Source of the DNA: Serratia nevei
GTDB lineage: Bacteria > Pseudomonadota > Gammaproteobacteria > Enterobacterales > Enterobacteriaceae
DNA: 64,000 nucleotides
Assembly: GCF_037948395.1 (NCBI RefSeq)
Contig: NZ_CP149940.1
Span: 4,402,001 to 4,466,000 of the forward strand
Reading direction: 5' to 3'
The notes beneath the pieces are model-generated. The model searched no databases, was not told the DNA's origin, and was given only the letters and a program-made list of their open reading frames with translations. Every line of letters starts with the position of its first letter. Within the stretch, counting starts at the first letter, position 1. Positions 18,927 to 28,875 of this stretch are shown piece after piece. A program made the position numbers and the translations under genes.

Positions 18927-20636
18927 TCAATCGGCGACGGTGAAGCCCATCATCATGCCGGTATCTTCATGTTCCAACAGGTGGCAGTGGGCCATGTACG
19001 CATGTTCGCTGCTGGCCGGATGGTCAAAACGCACCAGCACTTCACTGCGCCACCCTTCGACGCGCACCGTGTCCTTCCAGCCGCTGCGATGCGCCGCCGG
19101 CGGTTTGCCGTTTTCCGACAAGATGCGGAACTGGGTGCCGTGAATGTGGAACGGGTGCAACATCATGTCGCCCTCGCCGGAAATGGTCCACTTTTCATAC
19201 TGGCCCCGTTTGGCGGCGAACATCGGCTTGGTCATATCGAAGGCCTTGCCGTTGATCATGTTGCCGTGGCTGAAATCGAACGGTTTGGCTTTGCCCTGCG
19301 CGCCACCGTGATCCATCCCGGCCATATTGCCATGATCCATGCCCTTCATGTTGCCCATGTTGCCCATGTTGCCATGGTCCATGCCCTGCATGCCGCCCTT
19401 CTCCATGCCTTTCATGTTGCCATGGTCCATGCTCTGCATGCCGCCCTTCTCCATGCCTTTCATATCTGCGCCGCCCGTCGCGCCATGATTCATGCTCATG
19501 CCGGCCATCGCCTGGTGACCATAGCGATCCATCAGCGCCTGCATACCGAGCATATCCAGCTGCGGATCCATCATCAGCTGCAGCCAACGCTCCTGGATGC
19601 CGGTGGTGGCAGGCAACGTCGGCAGCTTCACCAGACTGTCCGGCATGGTTTTGATGCCCTGCGCCAGCGACGGCTGAATGCGCAACACCGGCAGCGCTTG
19701 ATCGAACGGCGCCAGCGTCATGCCCATCTGCTTCACCGGCAGCGTCACGATATCGAACGCTTTCCCATCCGAGGCATCGACCAGCACTTCAAAGCGTTCG
19801 CCCATCAGCATCGGCAGCTCGGTCAGTTTCACCGGCTCCGCCAGGAAACCGCCGTCGCTGGCGATGACATACAGCGGGCGGTTGTCACTGGCCGCCAGAT
19901 TCAGCGAGCGGGCGTTGCAGCCGTTGAGGAAACGCAGGCGCAGCCAACCGCGCGGCGCCAGATGTTGTGGATACTGCGCGCCGTTGGTGAACATGCGGTC
20001 GCCAAACCAGCCCACCGCCGCACTCATCACGTCCAGGCGGTATTCGATCTGCGCGTCTTTGCCCAGCCGCTTATCCTGCAGGATCACCGGAATATCATCC
20101 TGTCCCCAGGTTTTCGGCAGCGGCAGTTTGGCGCTCTCTTCGTCTTCCAGCAGCACCAGCCCCGCCAGCCCCATCATGACCTGGCTGCCGGTTTTACCGT
20201 GCGTATGCGGGTGGAACCAGCAGGTGGCCGCCGGTTGATCGACGGTGAAATTCACCGTGCGCGTCGCGCCGGGATGAATCAATGCCTGCGGGCCGCCATC
20301 GACGTCGCCGGGAATCTCCAGGCCGTGCCAGTGGACGGTGCTGGCCTCCGCCAGGCTGTTTTTGATATCAACCGTTACCGGCTGGCCACGCTGCAGCTTC
20401 ACCGCCGGCCCGAGCAGCGCGCCGTTGAATCCCCAGGTTTTGGTGGCGGCGCCGGGCAACCAGCGGGTTTCCCCCGCCTGCAGCGCCAGCGCAATCTTTC
20501 CCTGCGCGTCCGGCGTCAACAGCGGCGGTACCGGCAGGGCCGGCCGATCGGCCGCCCAGGCGGCCCGGCTCCATAACGGCAATGCGCTCGCGGCGCCCAG
20601 CGCGGCGGTTAATTTAATAAAATCACGGCGTAACAT
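18927..20636 (-). CDS. cueO: Multicopper oxidase CueO
   Basis: Periplasmic cuprous oxidase for copper tolerance, exported by the Tat system. The 569-residue product starts [20 protein letters not shown] with the twin-Arg motif, then three cupredoxin domains with copper ligands in HWHGLE, HPHTHG, HPFHIHG and the C-terminal [12 protein letters not shown]. Between about residues 377 and 450 lies a Met/His-rich insert with repeated [10 protein letters not shown] and MDHGN units; this corresponds to the Met-rich region that covers the T1 site in E. coli CueO but is clearly longer. The ATG at 20636 gives the Tat leader; 65 upstream in-frame codons are spurious and cross the promoter. A CueR-type operator lies 48-71 bp upstream. 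Confidence 0.96.
   Translation of the reverse strand: MLRRDFIKLTAALGAASALPLWSRAAWAADRPALPVPPLLTPDAQGKIALALQAGETRWLPGAATKTWGFNGALLGPAVKLQRGQPVTVDIKNSLAEASTVHWHGLEIPGDVDGGPQALIHPGATRTVNFTVDQPAATCWFHPHTHGKTGSQVMMGLAGLVLLEDEESAKLPLPKTWGQDDIPVILQDKRLGKDAQIEYRLDVMSAAVGWFGDRMFTNGAQYPQHLAPRGWLRLRFLNGCNARSLNLAASDNRPLYVIASDGGFLAEPVKLTELPMLMGERFEVLVDASDGKAFDIVTLPVKQMGMTLAPFDQALPVLRIQPSLAQGIKTMPDSLVKLPTLPATTGIQERWLQLMMDPQLDMLGMQALMDRYGHQAMAGMSMNHGATGGADMKGMEKGGMQSMDHGNMKGMEKGGMQGMDHGNMGNMGNMKGMDHGNMAGMDHGGAQGKAKPFDFSHGNMINGKAFDMTKPMFAAKRGQYEKWTISGEGDMMLHPFHIHGTQFRILSENGKPPAAHRSGWKDTVRVEGWRSEVLVRFDHPASSEHAYMAHCHLLEHEDTGMMMGFTVAD
19323..19508. repeat. Tandem repeats encoding the CueO Met/His-rich insert
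   Basis: Imperfect 48-bp units code for 16-residue blocks [10 protein letters not shown](S/G)MDHGN, followed by shorter [11 protein letters not shown] and MAGMDHGG units. Two adjacent 48-bp copies differ at few positions, so length variation between strains by slippage is likely. Confidence 0.8.
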
Positions 20637-20676
20637 CGCTGACTCCCTTTTCTCAGTGACATAACTCAATGCCGCC

Positions 20677-20707
20677 AGCCTAAACCTTCCCCCTGGCGGA
20701 AGGTCAA
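20677..20707 (-). promoter_or_regulatory. CueR-dependent promoter and operator of cueO
   Basis: On the minus strand: -35 TTGACC (20702-20707), a 19-bp spacer, and -10 TAGGCT (20677-20682). The dyad ACCTTCC-N7-GGAAGGT spans 20684-20704 and overlaps the spacer. The long 19-bp spacer with a central dyad is the hallmark of MerR-family activation, and the half-sites match the CueR boxes of E. coli copA and cueO. Confidence 0.9.
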
Positions 20708-20851
20708 GCCTTTCCTGGCGGTATTTTAAGCTATGCCTCACAATCAAGAGAGCGCCATTGACGAACGCGAGGCCGCGCCCAGCGGCAATAAAATTTGGTG
20801 CCTTTACAGGCAAGTGTGGTAACGTCTGCAAACGACAAACAGGCCTATTTC

Positions 20852-21202
20852 ATGATGAAAAAAACAACGTTATCGATGCTGTTGCTGGCGATGCTGGGCT
20901 TCTCCAACGCCAGTCTGGCGCTGAATGAATCCGAGGCGGAAGATCTGGCCGATCTGACGGCGGTATTTATTTATTTGAAAAATGATTGCGGCTACAACGA
21001 TTTGCCAAATGCGCAAATCAAACGCGCCATCGTCTATTTCGCGCAACAAAACCGCTGGGATTTGAGCAACTACAACAGCTTCAATATGAAGGCGCTGGGC
21101 GAAGACAGCTACCGCGATCTCAGCGGCATCGCCATTCCAACGCCTAAAAAATGCAAATCGCTGGCGCGCGACTCTTTGAGCCTGCTGGCCTACGCCAACT
21201 AA
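20852..21202 (+). CDS. yacC: PulS/OutS-family periplasmic protein YacC
   Basis: Small exported protein of about 116 residues resembling pilotins of type II secretion, although no secretion genes are nearby and the role is unknown. The N-terminus MMKKTTLSMLLLAMLGFSNA is a signal peptide ending SLA. The mature part, LNESEAEDLADLTAVFIYLKNDCGY to LARDSLSLLAY, matches E. coli YacC closely, with two Cys residues that could form a disulfide. There is no lipobox. The ATG at 20852 lies 8 nt after AGG; the ATG at 20855 is equally possible. Confidence 0.9.
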   Translation: MMKKTTLSMLLLAMLGFSNASLALNESEAEDLADLTAVFIYLKNDCGYNDLPNAQIKRAIVYFAQQNRWDLSNYNSFNMKALGEDSYRDLSGIAIPTPKKCKSLARDSLSLLAYAN

Positions 21203-21326
21203 TTTCCCCCCTTCTCCCGCCCGCCTAACGCTCTCTCTGTCTGAAATTCAACCGTGCATCGCCAGGCAGAGTTAGCTATGATGTTGCGCCGATTTTTCAT
21301 GGCTGTTATTACGGAGTATCCCGCAC

Positions 21327-22190
21327 ATGACCCAGAAAGAAATTTGGTACGAAACGCTGCATACGGGCTTCGGCCAGTACTTCTCGGTAGAGAAAGTGCT
21401 GTACCGCGAGAAGACCGATCATCAGGATCTGGTGATCTTCGAGAACCCGGTGCTGGGGCGCGTGATGGCGCTCGACGGCGTGGTGCAAACCACCGAGCGT
21501 GACGAGTTCATCTATCACGAAATGCTGACCCACGTGCCGCTGCTGGCGCACGGCGCGGCGAAGAAAGTGCTGATCATCGGTGGCGGCGACGGCGGCATGC
21601 TGCGCGAAGTCAGCCGGCACCCTGGCGTGGAGCAGATCACCATGGTCGAAATCGACGCCGGCGTCGTCGAGTTCTGCCGCCAATACCTGCCCAACCACAG
21701 CGCCGGCGCCTATGACGATCCGCGCTTCAAGCTGGTGATCGACGACGGCGTCAACTTCGTGAACCAAACCGACGAAACCTTCGATGTGATCATCTCCGAC
21801 TGCACCGATCCGATCGGCCCCGGCGAAAGCCTGTTCACCTCGGCGTTTTATGAAGGCTGCGCCCGCTGCCTGAATGAGGGCGGCATTTTCGTCGCGCAAA
21901 ACGGCGTCTGTTTCCTGCAGCAGGACGAAGCGGTCAACAGCCACGCCAAACTGAGCGGCTACTTTAGCGACGTCAGCTTCTATCAGGCAGCGATCCCGAC
22001 CTATTACGGCGGCATCATGACCTTTGCCTGGGCAAGCCAGAACCCGGCGCTGCGCCAGATCGATCTGCCTACTCTGCAACAGCGCTTTAACCAAAGCGAC
22101 CTACACTGCCGTTATTACAACCCGGCAATTCACGTCGGCAGCTTTGCCCTGCCGCAATATTTGCTCAATGCCCTGAACGTAACACGTTAA
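21327..22190 (+). CDS. speE: Spermidine synthase
   Basis: Transfers an aminopropyl group from decarboxylated S-adenosylmethionine to putrescine. The 287-residue product has the Rossmann-like methyltransferase fold with [25 protein letters not shown] and the catalytic region [14 protein letters not shown]. speD, which makes the aminopropyl donor, follows after 27 bp, so both form an operon. With speC at the far end of the window, putrescine and spermidine synthesis are both represented here. Confidence 0.97.
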   Translation: MTQKEIWYETLHTGFGQYFSVEKVLYREKTDHQDLVIFENPVLGRVMALDGVVQTTERDEFIYHEMLTHVPLLAHGAAKKVLIIGGGDGGMLREVSRHPGVEQITMVEIDAGVVEFCRQYLPNHSAGAYDDPRFKLVIDDGVNFVNQTDETFDVIISDCTDPIGPGESLFTSAFYEGCARCLNEGGIFVAQNGVCFLQQDEAVNSHAKLSGYFSDVSFYQAAIPTYYGGIMTFAWASQNPALRQIDLPTLQQRFNQSDLHCRYYNPAIHVGSFALPQYLLNALNVTR

Positions 22191-22217
22191 GCGAGAAGAT
22201 AAAGGAGGTGGCCCAAA

Positions 22218-23012
22218 TTGCATAAGCTAAAACTGCACGGCTTCAACAACCTGACCAAGAGCCTGAGTTTTTGTATTTACGATATTTGTTACGCCAAGAC
22301 CGCGGACGATCGCGACGGCTATATCGCCTACATTGACGAACAATATAATGCCAACCGGCTGACCGAGATCCTGAGCGAGACCTGCTCAATCATCGGCGCC
22401 AATATTCTGAACATCGCACGTCAGGACTACGAGCCGCAGGGCGCCAGCGTCACCATCCTGGTCAGCGAAGAGCCGATCGATCCGAAAGACGTCGATACGT
22501 CGGAACACCCCGGCCCGCTGCCGAACACGGTCGTCGCGCACCTGGACAAGAGCCACATCTGCGTACACACCTACCCGGAAAGCCATCCGGAAGGTGGGCT
22601 GTGCACCTTTCGCGCCGATATCGAAGTCTCGACCTGCGGCGTCATTTCGCCCCTCAAGGCGCTGAACTACTTAATTCACCAGCTGGAATCCGACATCGTC
22701 ACCATGGACTATCGCGTGCGCGGTTTCACCCGCGACGTGAACGGCGTGAAACACTACATCGATCATGAGATCAATTCGATCCAGAACTTTATGTCGGAAG
22801 ACATCAAGGCGCTGTACCACATGATGGACGTGAACGTTTATCAGGAAAATATCTTCCATACCAAGATGTTGCTGAAGGATTTCGATCTGAAGCACTACCT
22901 GTTCAACGCGGCACCGGAAGCGCTGAGCGCCGTCGAACGCAAACAGATCACCGATCTGTTATGGAAAGAGATGCAGGAAATCTATTACGGCCGCAATATC
23001 CCGCCTCTGTGA
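22218..23012 (+). CDS. speD: S-adenosylmethionine decarboxylase proenzyme
   Basis: Pyruvoyl enzyme supplying decarboxylated SAM to SpeE. The 264-residue proenzyme is expected to cleave itself between Lys111 and Ser112 in [10 protein letters not shown], as in E. coli. The start is TTG at 22218, giving (M)[14 protein letters not shown], the conserved N-terminus, directly behind a very strong Shine-Dalgarno (AAGGAGGTG at 22202-22210). No ATG fits. Confidence 0.96.
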   Translation: MHKLKLHGFNNLTKSLSFCIYDICYAKTADDRDGYIAYIDEQYNANRLTEILSETCSIIGANILNIARQDYEPQGASVTILVSEEPIDPKDVDTSEHPGPLPNTVVAHLDKSHICVHTYPESHPEGGLCTFRADIEVSTCGVISPLKALNYLIHQLESDIVTMDYRVRGFTRDVNGVKHYIDHEINSIQNFMSEDIKALYHMMDVNVYQENIFHTKMLLKDFDLKHYLFNAAPEALSAVERKQITDLLWKEMQEIYYGRNIPPL

Positions 23013-23018
23013 TGGAAA

Positions 23019-23038
23019 GGGCGCGGCACGCCGCGCCC
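23019..23038. terminator. Hairpin between convergent speD and yacL
   Basis: Stem GGGCGCGGC (23019-23027) / GCCGCGCCC (23030-23038), with no clear T-run; arms identical to the can/hpt hairpin. Confidence 0.5.
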
Positions 23039-23044
23039 TGATGC

Positions 23045-23407
23045 TTAGTATTTCAGCATGAAAGAACGGTAGGCCTTCAACACCAGCAGGAAATCCTCAA
23101 CGCCGCAGAATGAGAGGCTTTCTTCGTCGTAGTAGTTCATCCCCTCTTCCATTTCATCGCCTTCGAACTCCAGCTGATTGGCGCGGATCATCACTTCTTC
23201 ACCATCCATCAACAGCGTATATTCATGGCCTTCCAGCTGCCATTGACGTTCGCTGCCTTTGACCTCGGCCGCACCGGCTTCTATGCGGTCCAGCAGGTTG
23301 AAATCGCCTTTGACTTCTTCGTTGATCCAGTGGCCAATCGCTTCATGCCCCATCGAAAATCTGACGATCACCTGACCGGTAACGTCACGCAGAAATTCGT
23401 AATCCAT
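23045..23407 (-). CDS. yacL: UPF0231 family protein YacL
   Basis: Acidic 120-residue cytoplasmic protein of unknown function, conserved in enterobacteria. [27 protein letters not shown] at the start and [27 protein letters not shown] near the end match E. coli YacL closely. It is convergent with speD. Nothing in the sequence suggests a biochemical role. Confidence 0.93.
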   Translation of the reverse strand: MDYEFLRDVTGQVIVRFSMGHEAIGHWINEEVKGDFNLLDRIEAGAAEVKGSERQWQLEGHEYTLLMDGEEVMIRANQLEFEGDEMEEGMNYYDEESLSFCGVEDFLLVLKAYRSFMLKY

Positions 23408-23806
23408 AGCATGCCCTCCTGAGCCCTTTTTCTTAGTGTAAACATAAATTGATTGCTAACTCAGTGAGCGCTCGCAAAGTTGGCAACTCGGCAAAATAAA
23501 ACCTTGGCGGCGCGCAATATAGCGGCTTGCGGCGGCGATGGGAAGACGCCGGCCGCGATCCCTCAAGGAAAGCGAAACGGTGCCTCGTCGCCGCGCGGCG
23601 CATGCCCGCCATGAGAAAGTCGGCCGACAATTCGCCGAACGCCGGTTATTTATTTGAATCATGTAGATACCGTGGAGATGTATGTCACGATTTTATCGGG
23701 ATTATGATTTCCCTTTAAAATAAATAAGTTACTGATTCCTGGCGCGACGCGACTTTATTGACATCCCCTCAATATCGATTAGCTTTTAAATAAAGGAGCT
23801 CTAATT
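23408..23806. other. Intergenic region without recognisable gene
   Basis: About 400 bp between yacL and the His-rich small ORF. The left part is GC-rich, the right part (from about 23640) AT-rich, and it must hold the yacL promoter and the promoter of the DUF1471-type gene. No open frame here has a credible start, codon pattern or homology. Confidence 0.6.
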
Positions 23807-23953
23807 ATGTTCACCAGCGGCCAGAGGTGTTCTCACCTCATTCATACCTATCACCACGATCAGGATGTGTGCCATGAAATACATAACCTCCATTATCGCA
23901 CTGAGCATGATGTTCTCTGCATCGGCGTTCGCCGCCAAACAAATCACCCTTGA
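23807..23953 (+). CDS. Possible His-rich small protein or leader ORF
   Basis: A 48-codon frame starts at ATG 23807 behind an excellent Shine-Dalgarno (AAAGGAG at 23792-23798). The product has nine His and three Cys residues (SHLIHTYHHDQDVCHEIHNL in the middle). It overlaps the first 80 bases of the following DUF1471-type gene in another frame. It also contains a perfect 6-bp stem (GAGGTG-TTCT-CACCTC at 23824-23839). I do not recognise it; it may be a translated leader controlling the downstream gene, or a chance frame. Confidence 0.35.
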   Translation: MFTSGQRCSHLIHTYHHDQDVCHEIHNLHYRTEHDVLCIGVRRQTNHP

Positions 23954-24164
23954 AGAATCCGCCAACTACACCAAACTCGGCGATCTCTCCATTCAACAGA
24001 CCGGCGTGCCTACCGTCGGCCATAAATATATTTCCTCAGAGGTTGATAAGAAATGTAATGAACTCAGCGGGCTGGATGGGAAGGACTGCTTCTATCGCAT
24101 CATCTCCGCCACCGGGCAAGAGAGCGATCACAAAGATATCCACGTGGAAATATTCAAAAAATAG
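23874..24164 (+). CDS. DUF1471 (YhcN/BhsA-like) periplasmic protein
   Basis: Small exported protein of 96 residues. The signal peptide MKYITSIIALSMMFSASAFA is followed by a mature domain of about 75 residues (KQITLEESANYTKLGDLSIQ to DIHVEIFKK) with the pattern of DUF1471, a family including BhsA, McbA and YhcN that is linked to stress and biofilm phenotypes. Two Cys residues (KKCNELSGLDGKDCFYR) may form a disulfide, not usual for BhsA. The ATG at 23874 lies 9 nt after AGG; an in-frame ATG at 23865 would place three residues before the signal. It has no E. coli equivalent at this place. Confidence 0.72.
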   Translation: MKYITSIIALSMMFSASAFAAKQITLEESANYTKLGDLSIQQTGVPTVGHKYISSEVDKKCNELSGLDGKDCFYRIISATGQESDHKDIHVEIFKK

Positions 24165-24185
24165 CGGGCAGGCTTTGAACGTAAA

Positions 24186-24217
24186 ATAAAAAAAACGGGG
24201 CCCTGGAAAGGGCCCCG
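24186..24217 (-). terminator. Intrinsic terminator of acnB
   Basis: Perfect 9-bp stem CGGGGCCCT (24196-24204) / AGGGCCCCG (24209-24217) with tetraloop. On the minus strand it is followed by eight T residues. It could also act, with less T, for the upstream DUF1471-type gene. Confidence 0.9.
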
Positions 24218-24238
24218 CTGCTTGGGATTGACGCTGAA

Positions 24239-26836
24239 TTAAACCGCGGTCTGGAAGATCACGCCGTCGGCTTTTTCGGTGTACTGCCCCAGTTGGTCAA
24301 AGTTCAGATAGCGGTAGGTATCCGCCGCCGTCTTGTCGACCTGCGCCATATAGGTCTGGTACTCGTCCGGCGTCGGCAGGCGGCCCAGCAGGGACGCAAC
24401 CGCAGCCAGTTCGGCAGACGCCAGATAGACGTTGGCACCGGTGCCCAGACGGTTCGGGAAGTTACGGGTCGAGGTGGAGACCACCGTCGCACCGTCCGCC
24501 ACGCGAGCCTGGTTGCCCATGCACAGCGAACAGCCCGGGATCTCGATGCGCGCCCCGCTCTTGCCGAAGACGCTGTAGTAGCCTTCTTCGGTCAGCTGAG
24601 CCGCGTCCATCTTGGTTGGCGGCGCCACCCACAGACGGGTCGGCAGCTGGCCCTTGTGCTGATCCAGCAGCTTGCCGGCCGCGCGGAAGTGGCCGATGTT
24701 GGTCATGCAAGAACCGATGAACACTTCATCGATTTTGCTGTTGGCCACGTCAGACAGCAGGCGCGCATCGTCAGGATCGTTCGGTGCGCACAGGATCGGC
24801 TCTTTGATCTCGTTCAGATCGATGTCGATCACCGCCGCGTATTCCGCATCCGCATCGCCTTCCAGCAGCTGCGGATCCGCCAGCCATTTTTCCATGCCCT
24901 GAATACGGCGCTCCAGCGTACGGCGATCGCCGTAGCCTTCGGAGATCATCCACTTCAGCAGCACGATGTTGGAGTTCAGGTACTCTTCGATCGGCGCCTT
25001 GTCCAGCTTGATGGTACAACCGGCGGCGGAACGTTCGGCGGACGCATCGGTCAGCTCAAACGCCTGCTCAACCTTCAGATCCGGCAGGCCTTCGATCTCC
25101 AGAATACGGCCGGAGAAGATGTTTTTCTTGCCCTTCTTCTCGACGGTCAGCAAGCCTTGCTGGATCGCGTAGTAAGGGATGGCGTGCACCAGATCGCGCA
25201 GGGTGATGCCCGGCTGCATTTTGCCTTTGAAGCGCACCAGCACCGACTCAGGCATATCCAGCGGCATCACGCCGGTCGCGGCGGCAAACGCCACCAGGCC
25301 GGAACCGGCCGGGAAGGAGATGCCGATCGGGAAGCGGGTGTGGGAATCGCCGCCGGTGCCGACGGTGTCAGGCAGCAGCATGCGGTTCAGCCAGGAGTGG
25401 ATCACGCCGTCGCCCGGACGCAGCGAGACGCCGCCGCGGTTCATGATGAAGTCAGGCAGCGTGTGGTGCGTGGTCACGTCGACCGGTTTCGGGTACGCGG
25501 CGGTGTGGCAGAACGACTGCATGACCAGATCGGCGGAGAAGCCGAGGCAGGCCAGGTCTTTCAGCTCATCGCGGGTCATCGGGCCGGTGGTGTCCTGAGA
25601 ACCGACGGAGGTCATCTTTGGTTCACAGTATTCGCCAGGGCGAATGCCAGCGACGCCGCAGGCGCGGCCGACCATTTTCTGCGCCAGCGAGAAGCCTTTG
25701 CTGCTGGCGGCAACCGGCTTGGCGATACGGAACACCTCGCTGTGCGGCAGACCCAGCGCTTCGCGCGCCTTGGTGGTCAGGCCGCGGCCGATGATCAGCG
25801 GGATACGGCCGCCGGCGCGCACTTCATCCAGCAGCACGTCGGTTTTCAGTTCGAAGTTGGCGATCAGCGCGCCGGTTTCGTGGTTGCGCACTTCACCTTT
25901 GTACGGGTAAACGTCGATCACGTCGCCCATGTTCAGCTCGGACACGTCCACTTCGATCGGCAAGGCGCCGGCATCTTCCATGGTGTTGAAGAAGATAGGC
26001 GCAATCTTGCCGCCCAGCACCACGCCGCCGCCGCGCTTGTTCGGCACGTGCGGGATGTCGTCACCCATAAACCACAGCACGGAGTTGGTGGCGGATTTAC
26101 GGGAAGAGCCGGTGCCGACCACGTCGCCGACGTAGGCCAGCGGGAAGCCTTTCTTGTTCAGCAGCTCGATCTGTTTGATCGGGCCGACGCTGCCCGGCTG
26201 ATCCGGCACGATGCCTTCACGTTCGTTTTTCAGCATCGCCAGCGCGTGCAGCGGGATGTCCGGGCGCGACCAGGCGTCCGGCGCCGGGGAAAGGTCGTCG
26301 GTGTTGGTTTCGCCGGTGACTTTGAACACGGTGACGGTGATCTTTTCTGCCAGCTCAGGGCGCGACAGGTACCATTCGGCGTCGGCCCAGGACTGCATGA
26401 TCTGCTTGGCGTGCGGGTTACCGGCCTTAGCCTTCTCTTCCACGTCGTAGAAGTTGTCGAACATCAGCAGCGTGTGGGACAGCGCTTTCGCGGCGATAGG
26501 CGCCAGCGTTTCGTTGTCCAGCGCTTCGATCAGCGGGTGAATGTTATAGCCGCCCTGCATGGTGCCTAACAGTTCAATGGCTTTCTCGGGGGTAACCAGG
26601 GGGGATGTCGCTTCGCCTTTGGCGATGGCCGCCAGGAAACCTGCTTTGACGTAGGCGGCTTCGTCGACGCCCGGTGGAACACGGTTAATCAGCAGGTCTA
26701 ACAGGAATTCTTCTTCGCCTTTTGGCGGATTCTTCAGTAGTTCGACCAGCGCGGCCATTTGGGTGGCGTCTAGCGGCTTAGGGGCGATGCCCTCAGCAGC
26801 ACGCTCGGCTACGTGCTTACGGTATTCTTCTAGCAC
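24239..26836 (-). CDS. acnB: Aconitate hydratase B
   Basis: Main TCA-cycle aconitase (citrate to isocitrate; also 2-methylaconitate), with a [4Fe-4S] cluster and an mRNA-binding role when the cluster is lost. The 865-residue product equals E. coli AcnB in length and is nearly identical. It has the N-terminal HEAT-like domain, the [12 protein letters not shown] swivel region, and Fe-S cysteines in [12 protein letters not shown] and CSLCMGNQ. The start is GTG at 26836 ([13 protein letters not shown]) after [12 protein letters not shown]. coli yacH, usually between acnB and lpd, is absent. Confidence 0.98.
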   Translation of the reverse strand: MLEEYRKHVAERAAEGIAPKPLDATQMAALVELLKNPPKGEEEFLLDLLINRVPPGVDEAAYVKAGFLAAIAKGEATSPLVTPEKAIELLGTMQGGYNIHPLIEALDNETLAPIAAKALSHTLLMFDNFYDVEEKAKAGNPHAKQIMQSWADAEWYLSRPELAEKITVTVFKVTGETNTDDLSPAPDAWSRPDIPLHALAMLKNEREGIVPDQPGSVGPIKQIELLNKKGFPLAYVGDVVGTGSSRKSATNSVLWFMGDDIPHVPNKRGGGVVLGGKIAPIFFNTMEDAGALPIEVDVSELNMGDVIDVYPYKGEVRNHETGALIANFELKTDVLLDEVRAGGRIPLIIGRGLTTKAREALGLPHSEVFRIAKPVAASSKGFSLAQKMVGRACGVAGIRPGEYCEPKMTSVGSQDTTGPMTRDELKDLACLGFSADLVMQSFCHTAAYPKPVDVTTHHTLPDFIMNRGGVSLRPGDGVIHSWLNRMLLPDTVGTGGDSHTRFPIGISFPAGSGLVAFAAATGVMPLDMPESVLVRFKGKMQPGITLRDLVHAIPYYAIQQGLLTVEKKGKKNIFSGRILEIEGLPDLKVEQAFELTDASAERSAAGCTIKLDKAPIEEYLNSNIVLLKWMISEGYGDRRTLERRIQGMEKWLADPQLLEGDADAEYAAVIDIDLNEIKEPILCAPNDPDDARLLSDVANSKIDEVFIGSCMTNIGHFRAAGKLLDQHKGQLPTRLWVAPPTKMDAAQLTEEGYYSVFGKSGARIEIPGCSLCMGNQARVADGATVVSTSTRNFPNRLGTGANVYLASAELAAVASLLGRLPTPDEYQTYMAQVDKTAADTYRYLNFDQLGQYTEKADGVIFQTAV

Positions 26837-27296
26837 GACGTTCTCCTCGCTCTCATTGTCATTTATTGTGCCTGGCGTATATGCAAACCGGGTTTATACC
26901 CTTGGGGTTTCACTCTGTGGCTAGGCGATCGGCCCGTAAAGGCCCCGAAACGGTGATTGGGGCAAACAAGCACGGTCAAACAGCGTTACAGCATGAAAGA
27001 CTGATGGGTAGAGCGCACGGCGATATAGATGCCATCTATCCTGACGGGGCACTGCTGTCGATGTCCTGGACTGTAAGGTACAGTGCCCGGTTCCGCTCAG
27101 CCAGCATATCAGGATTTGAAACGGTTGTTAATTCGTTCACATAAAAGCAACATTAAATCTTTGCTGAATCGTTGAGCGCAGCGTAATCGGCTGCCGGACT
27201 AGCAGGGCATTATATCCATATAATTAGAATGGATATAAGCAGGGGGATCGGAATTTGGCGCAGCGACCACAAAAATACCGCTTTCTGAGTTTGAGC
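26837..27296 (-). promoter_or_regulatory. acnB upstream region with CRP-like site
   Basis: Gene-free region of about 460 bp before acnB. TGTTA-ATTCGT-TCACA at 27126-27141 matches the CRP consensus in nine of ten core bases, and a TATGCT -10-like hexamer lies at 27103-27108 on the minus strand, placing the site about 38-41 bp before a likely transcription start. CRP activation of acnB is known in E. coli. An open + frame at 26866-27144 has no coding character. Confidence 0.4.
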
Positions 27297-27325
27297 AAAA
27301 AAAAACGGCCCCTTTTCAGGAGCCG
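27297..27325 (-). terminator. Intrinsic terminator of lpd
   Basis: Stem CGGCCCC (27306-27312) / GGAGCCG (27319-27325) with one G-T pair and six-base loop. A run of nine T follows on the minus strand. Confidence 0.88.
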
Positions 27326-27351
27326 CTGGTTAACCGGTCAAGCCAGCAGAA

Positions 27352-28776
27352 TTACTTCTTCTTGGCTTTCGGGTTAGGCAGGTCGGTGATGCTGCCTTCG
27401 TAGATTTCCGCCGCCAGGCCCACGGATTCGTGCAGGGTCGGGTGAGCGTGGATGGTCAGCGCGATGTCTTCCGCGTCGCAGCCCATCTCGATAGCCAGAC
27501 CGATTTCACCCAGCAGTTCGCCGCCGTTGGTGCCGACAATCGCGCCACCGATGATGCGGTGAGTTTCTTTGTCGAAGATCAGTTTGGTCATGCCGTCTGC
27601 ACAGTCGGAAGCGATCGCACGGCCGGAAGCCGCCCACGGGAAGGTGGAGGTTTCGTAGCTGATGCCTTTCTCTTTCGCTTCTTTCTCGGTCAGACCCACC
27701 CATGCCACTTCCGGCTCGGTGTAAGCGATGGATGGGATCACTTTCGGATCGAAGTAGTGTTTCATGCCGGCGATAACTTCCGCGGCAACGTGGCCTTCGT
27801 GCACGCCTTTGTGCGCCAGCATCGGCTGACCGACGATGTCGCCGATAGCGAAGATGTGCGGCACGTTGGTGCGCAGCTGTTTGTCGACGTTGATGAAGCC
27901 ACGCTCGTCAACTTCAACACCGGCTTTGCCGGCATCCAGCAGTTTGCCGTTCGGCACGCGACCGATCGCCACCAGCACCGCGTCGTAACGCTGTGGTTCT
28001 GCCGGCGCTTTTTTACCTTCCATCGTGACGTAGATGCCGTCTTCTTTGGCTTCTACCGCGGTCACTTTGGTTTCCAGCATCAGGTTGAACTGCTTGCTGA
28101 TACGTTTGGTGAAGACTTTCACCACGTCTTTATCTGCCGCCGGGATGACCTGATCGAACATTTCAACGACGTCGATCTGTGAACCCAACGCATGGTATAC
28201 GGTGCCCATTTCCAGGCCGATGATGCCGCCGCCCATAACCAGCAGACGCTCTGGGACGGTTTTCAGTTCCAGCGCATCGGTAGAATCCCACACGCGTGGA
28301 TCTTCATGAGGAATGAATGGCAGTTGGATCGGACGAGAACCTGCAGCGATGATGGCGTTGTCGAAGTTGATGGTGGTTGGGCCGTTTTCGCCTTCCACAA
28401 CCAGGGTGTTAGCGCCGGTGAACTTGCCCAGGCCGTTGACCACTTTCACTTTACGGCCTTTCGCCATGCCAGCCAGACCGCCGGTCAGCTGAGTGATGAC
28501 TTTTTCTTTCCAGACGCGCACTTTGTCGATGTCGGTTTTCGGCTCGCCGAAAACGATGCCGTGTTCGGCCAGCGCTTTGGCTTCTTCGATCACTTTGGCA
28601 ACGTGCAGCAGTGCTTTGGAAGGGATACATCCCACGTTCAGGCAAACCCCGCCCAGAGTGGAATAACGTTCAACCAGAACGGTTTCAAGACCTAAGTCAG
28701 CGCAACGAAAGGCTGCAGAGTAACCTGCCGGGCCCGCCCCAAGTACCACGACCTGAGTTTTAATTTCAGTACTCAT
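27352..28776 (-). CDS. lpd: Dihydrolipoyl dehydrogenase (E3)
   Basis: FAD enzyme that reoxidises lipoyl groups of the pyruvate and 2-oxoglutarate dehydrogenases and the glycine cleavage system. The 474-residue product has the GAGPAGYSAAFR dinucleotide fold, the redox disulfide Cys45/Cys50 in GGVCLNVGC, a second Rossmann motif VMGGGIIGLE and the catalytic His-Glu pair in HPTLHESVG. I chose the ATG at 28776, which gives the E. coli N-terminus MSTEIKTQVVVLG and best spacing from AGAGG; ATG 28779 adds one Met. It is third in the aceE-aceF-lpd operon and has its own promoter region. Confidence 0.98.
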   Translation of the reverse strand: MSTEIKTQVVVLGAGPAGYSAAFRCADLGLETVLVERYSTLGGVCLNVGCIPSKALLHVAKVIEEAKALAEHGIVFGEPKTDIDKVRVWKEKVITQLTGGLAGMAKGRKVKVVNGLGKFTGANTLVVEGENGPTTINFDNAIIAAGSRPIQLPFIPHEDPRVWDSTDALELKTVPERLLVMGGGIIGLEMGTVYHALGSQIDVVEMFDQVIPAADKDVVKVFTKRISKQFNLMLETKVTAVEAKEDGIYVTMEGKKAPAEPQRYDAVLVAIGRVPNGKLLDAGKAGVEVDERGFINVDKQLRTNVPHIFAIGDIVGQPMLAHKGVHEGHVAAEVIAGMKHYFDPKVIPSIAYTEPEVAWVGLTEKEAKEKGISYETSTFPWAASGRAIASDCADGMTKLIFDKETHRIIGGAIVGTNGGELLGEIGLAIEMGCDAEDIALTIHAHPTLHESVGLAAEIYEGSITDLPNPKAKKK

Positions 28777-28875
28777 CATGACCTCTTAATTGATTGTCCG
28801 GCGGGTCAGACGTCATTTTTATTGCTAATCGATCTCATAACGCCCTTCATCCACCGGGACGCTTACACCGCGAGC

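Noticed and set aside
19323..19508. Repeats in cueO as a possible CRISPR array
   Set aside because: Units are contiguous, in frame, without unique spacers, and code for Met/His-rich protein sequence.
18873..20576. 567-codon frame opposite cueO
   Set aside because: Its repeated [20 protein letters not shown] pattern is only the antisense of the CueO Met/His repeats.
24293..26569. 758-codon open frame antisense to acnB
   Set aside because: It mirrors codon periodicity of a GC-rich gene on the other strand; the product is rich in His, Arg and Gln with no recognisable domain, while the acnB frame is nearly identical to a known protein.
26866..27144. 92-codon + strand frame between acnB and lpd
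   Set aside because: No Shine-Dalgarno, no conserved residues and overlap with likely acnB promoter elements.
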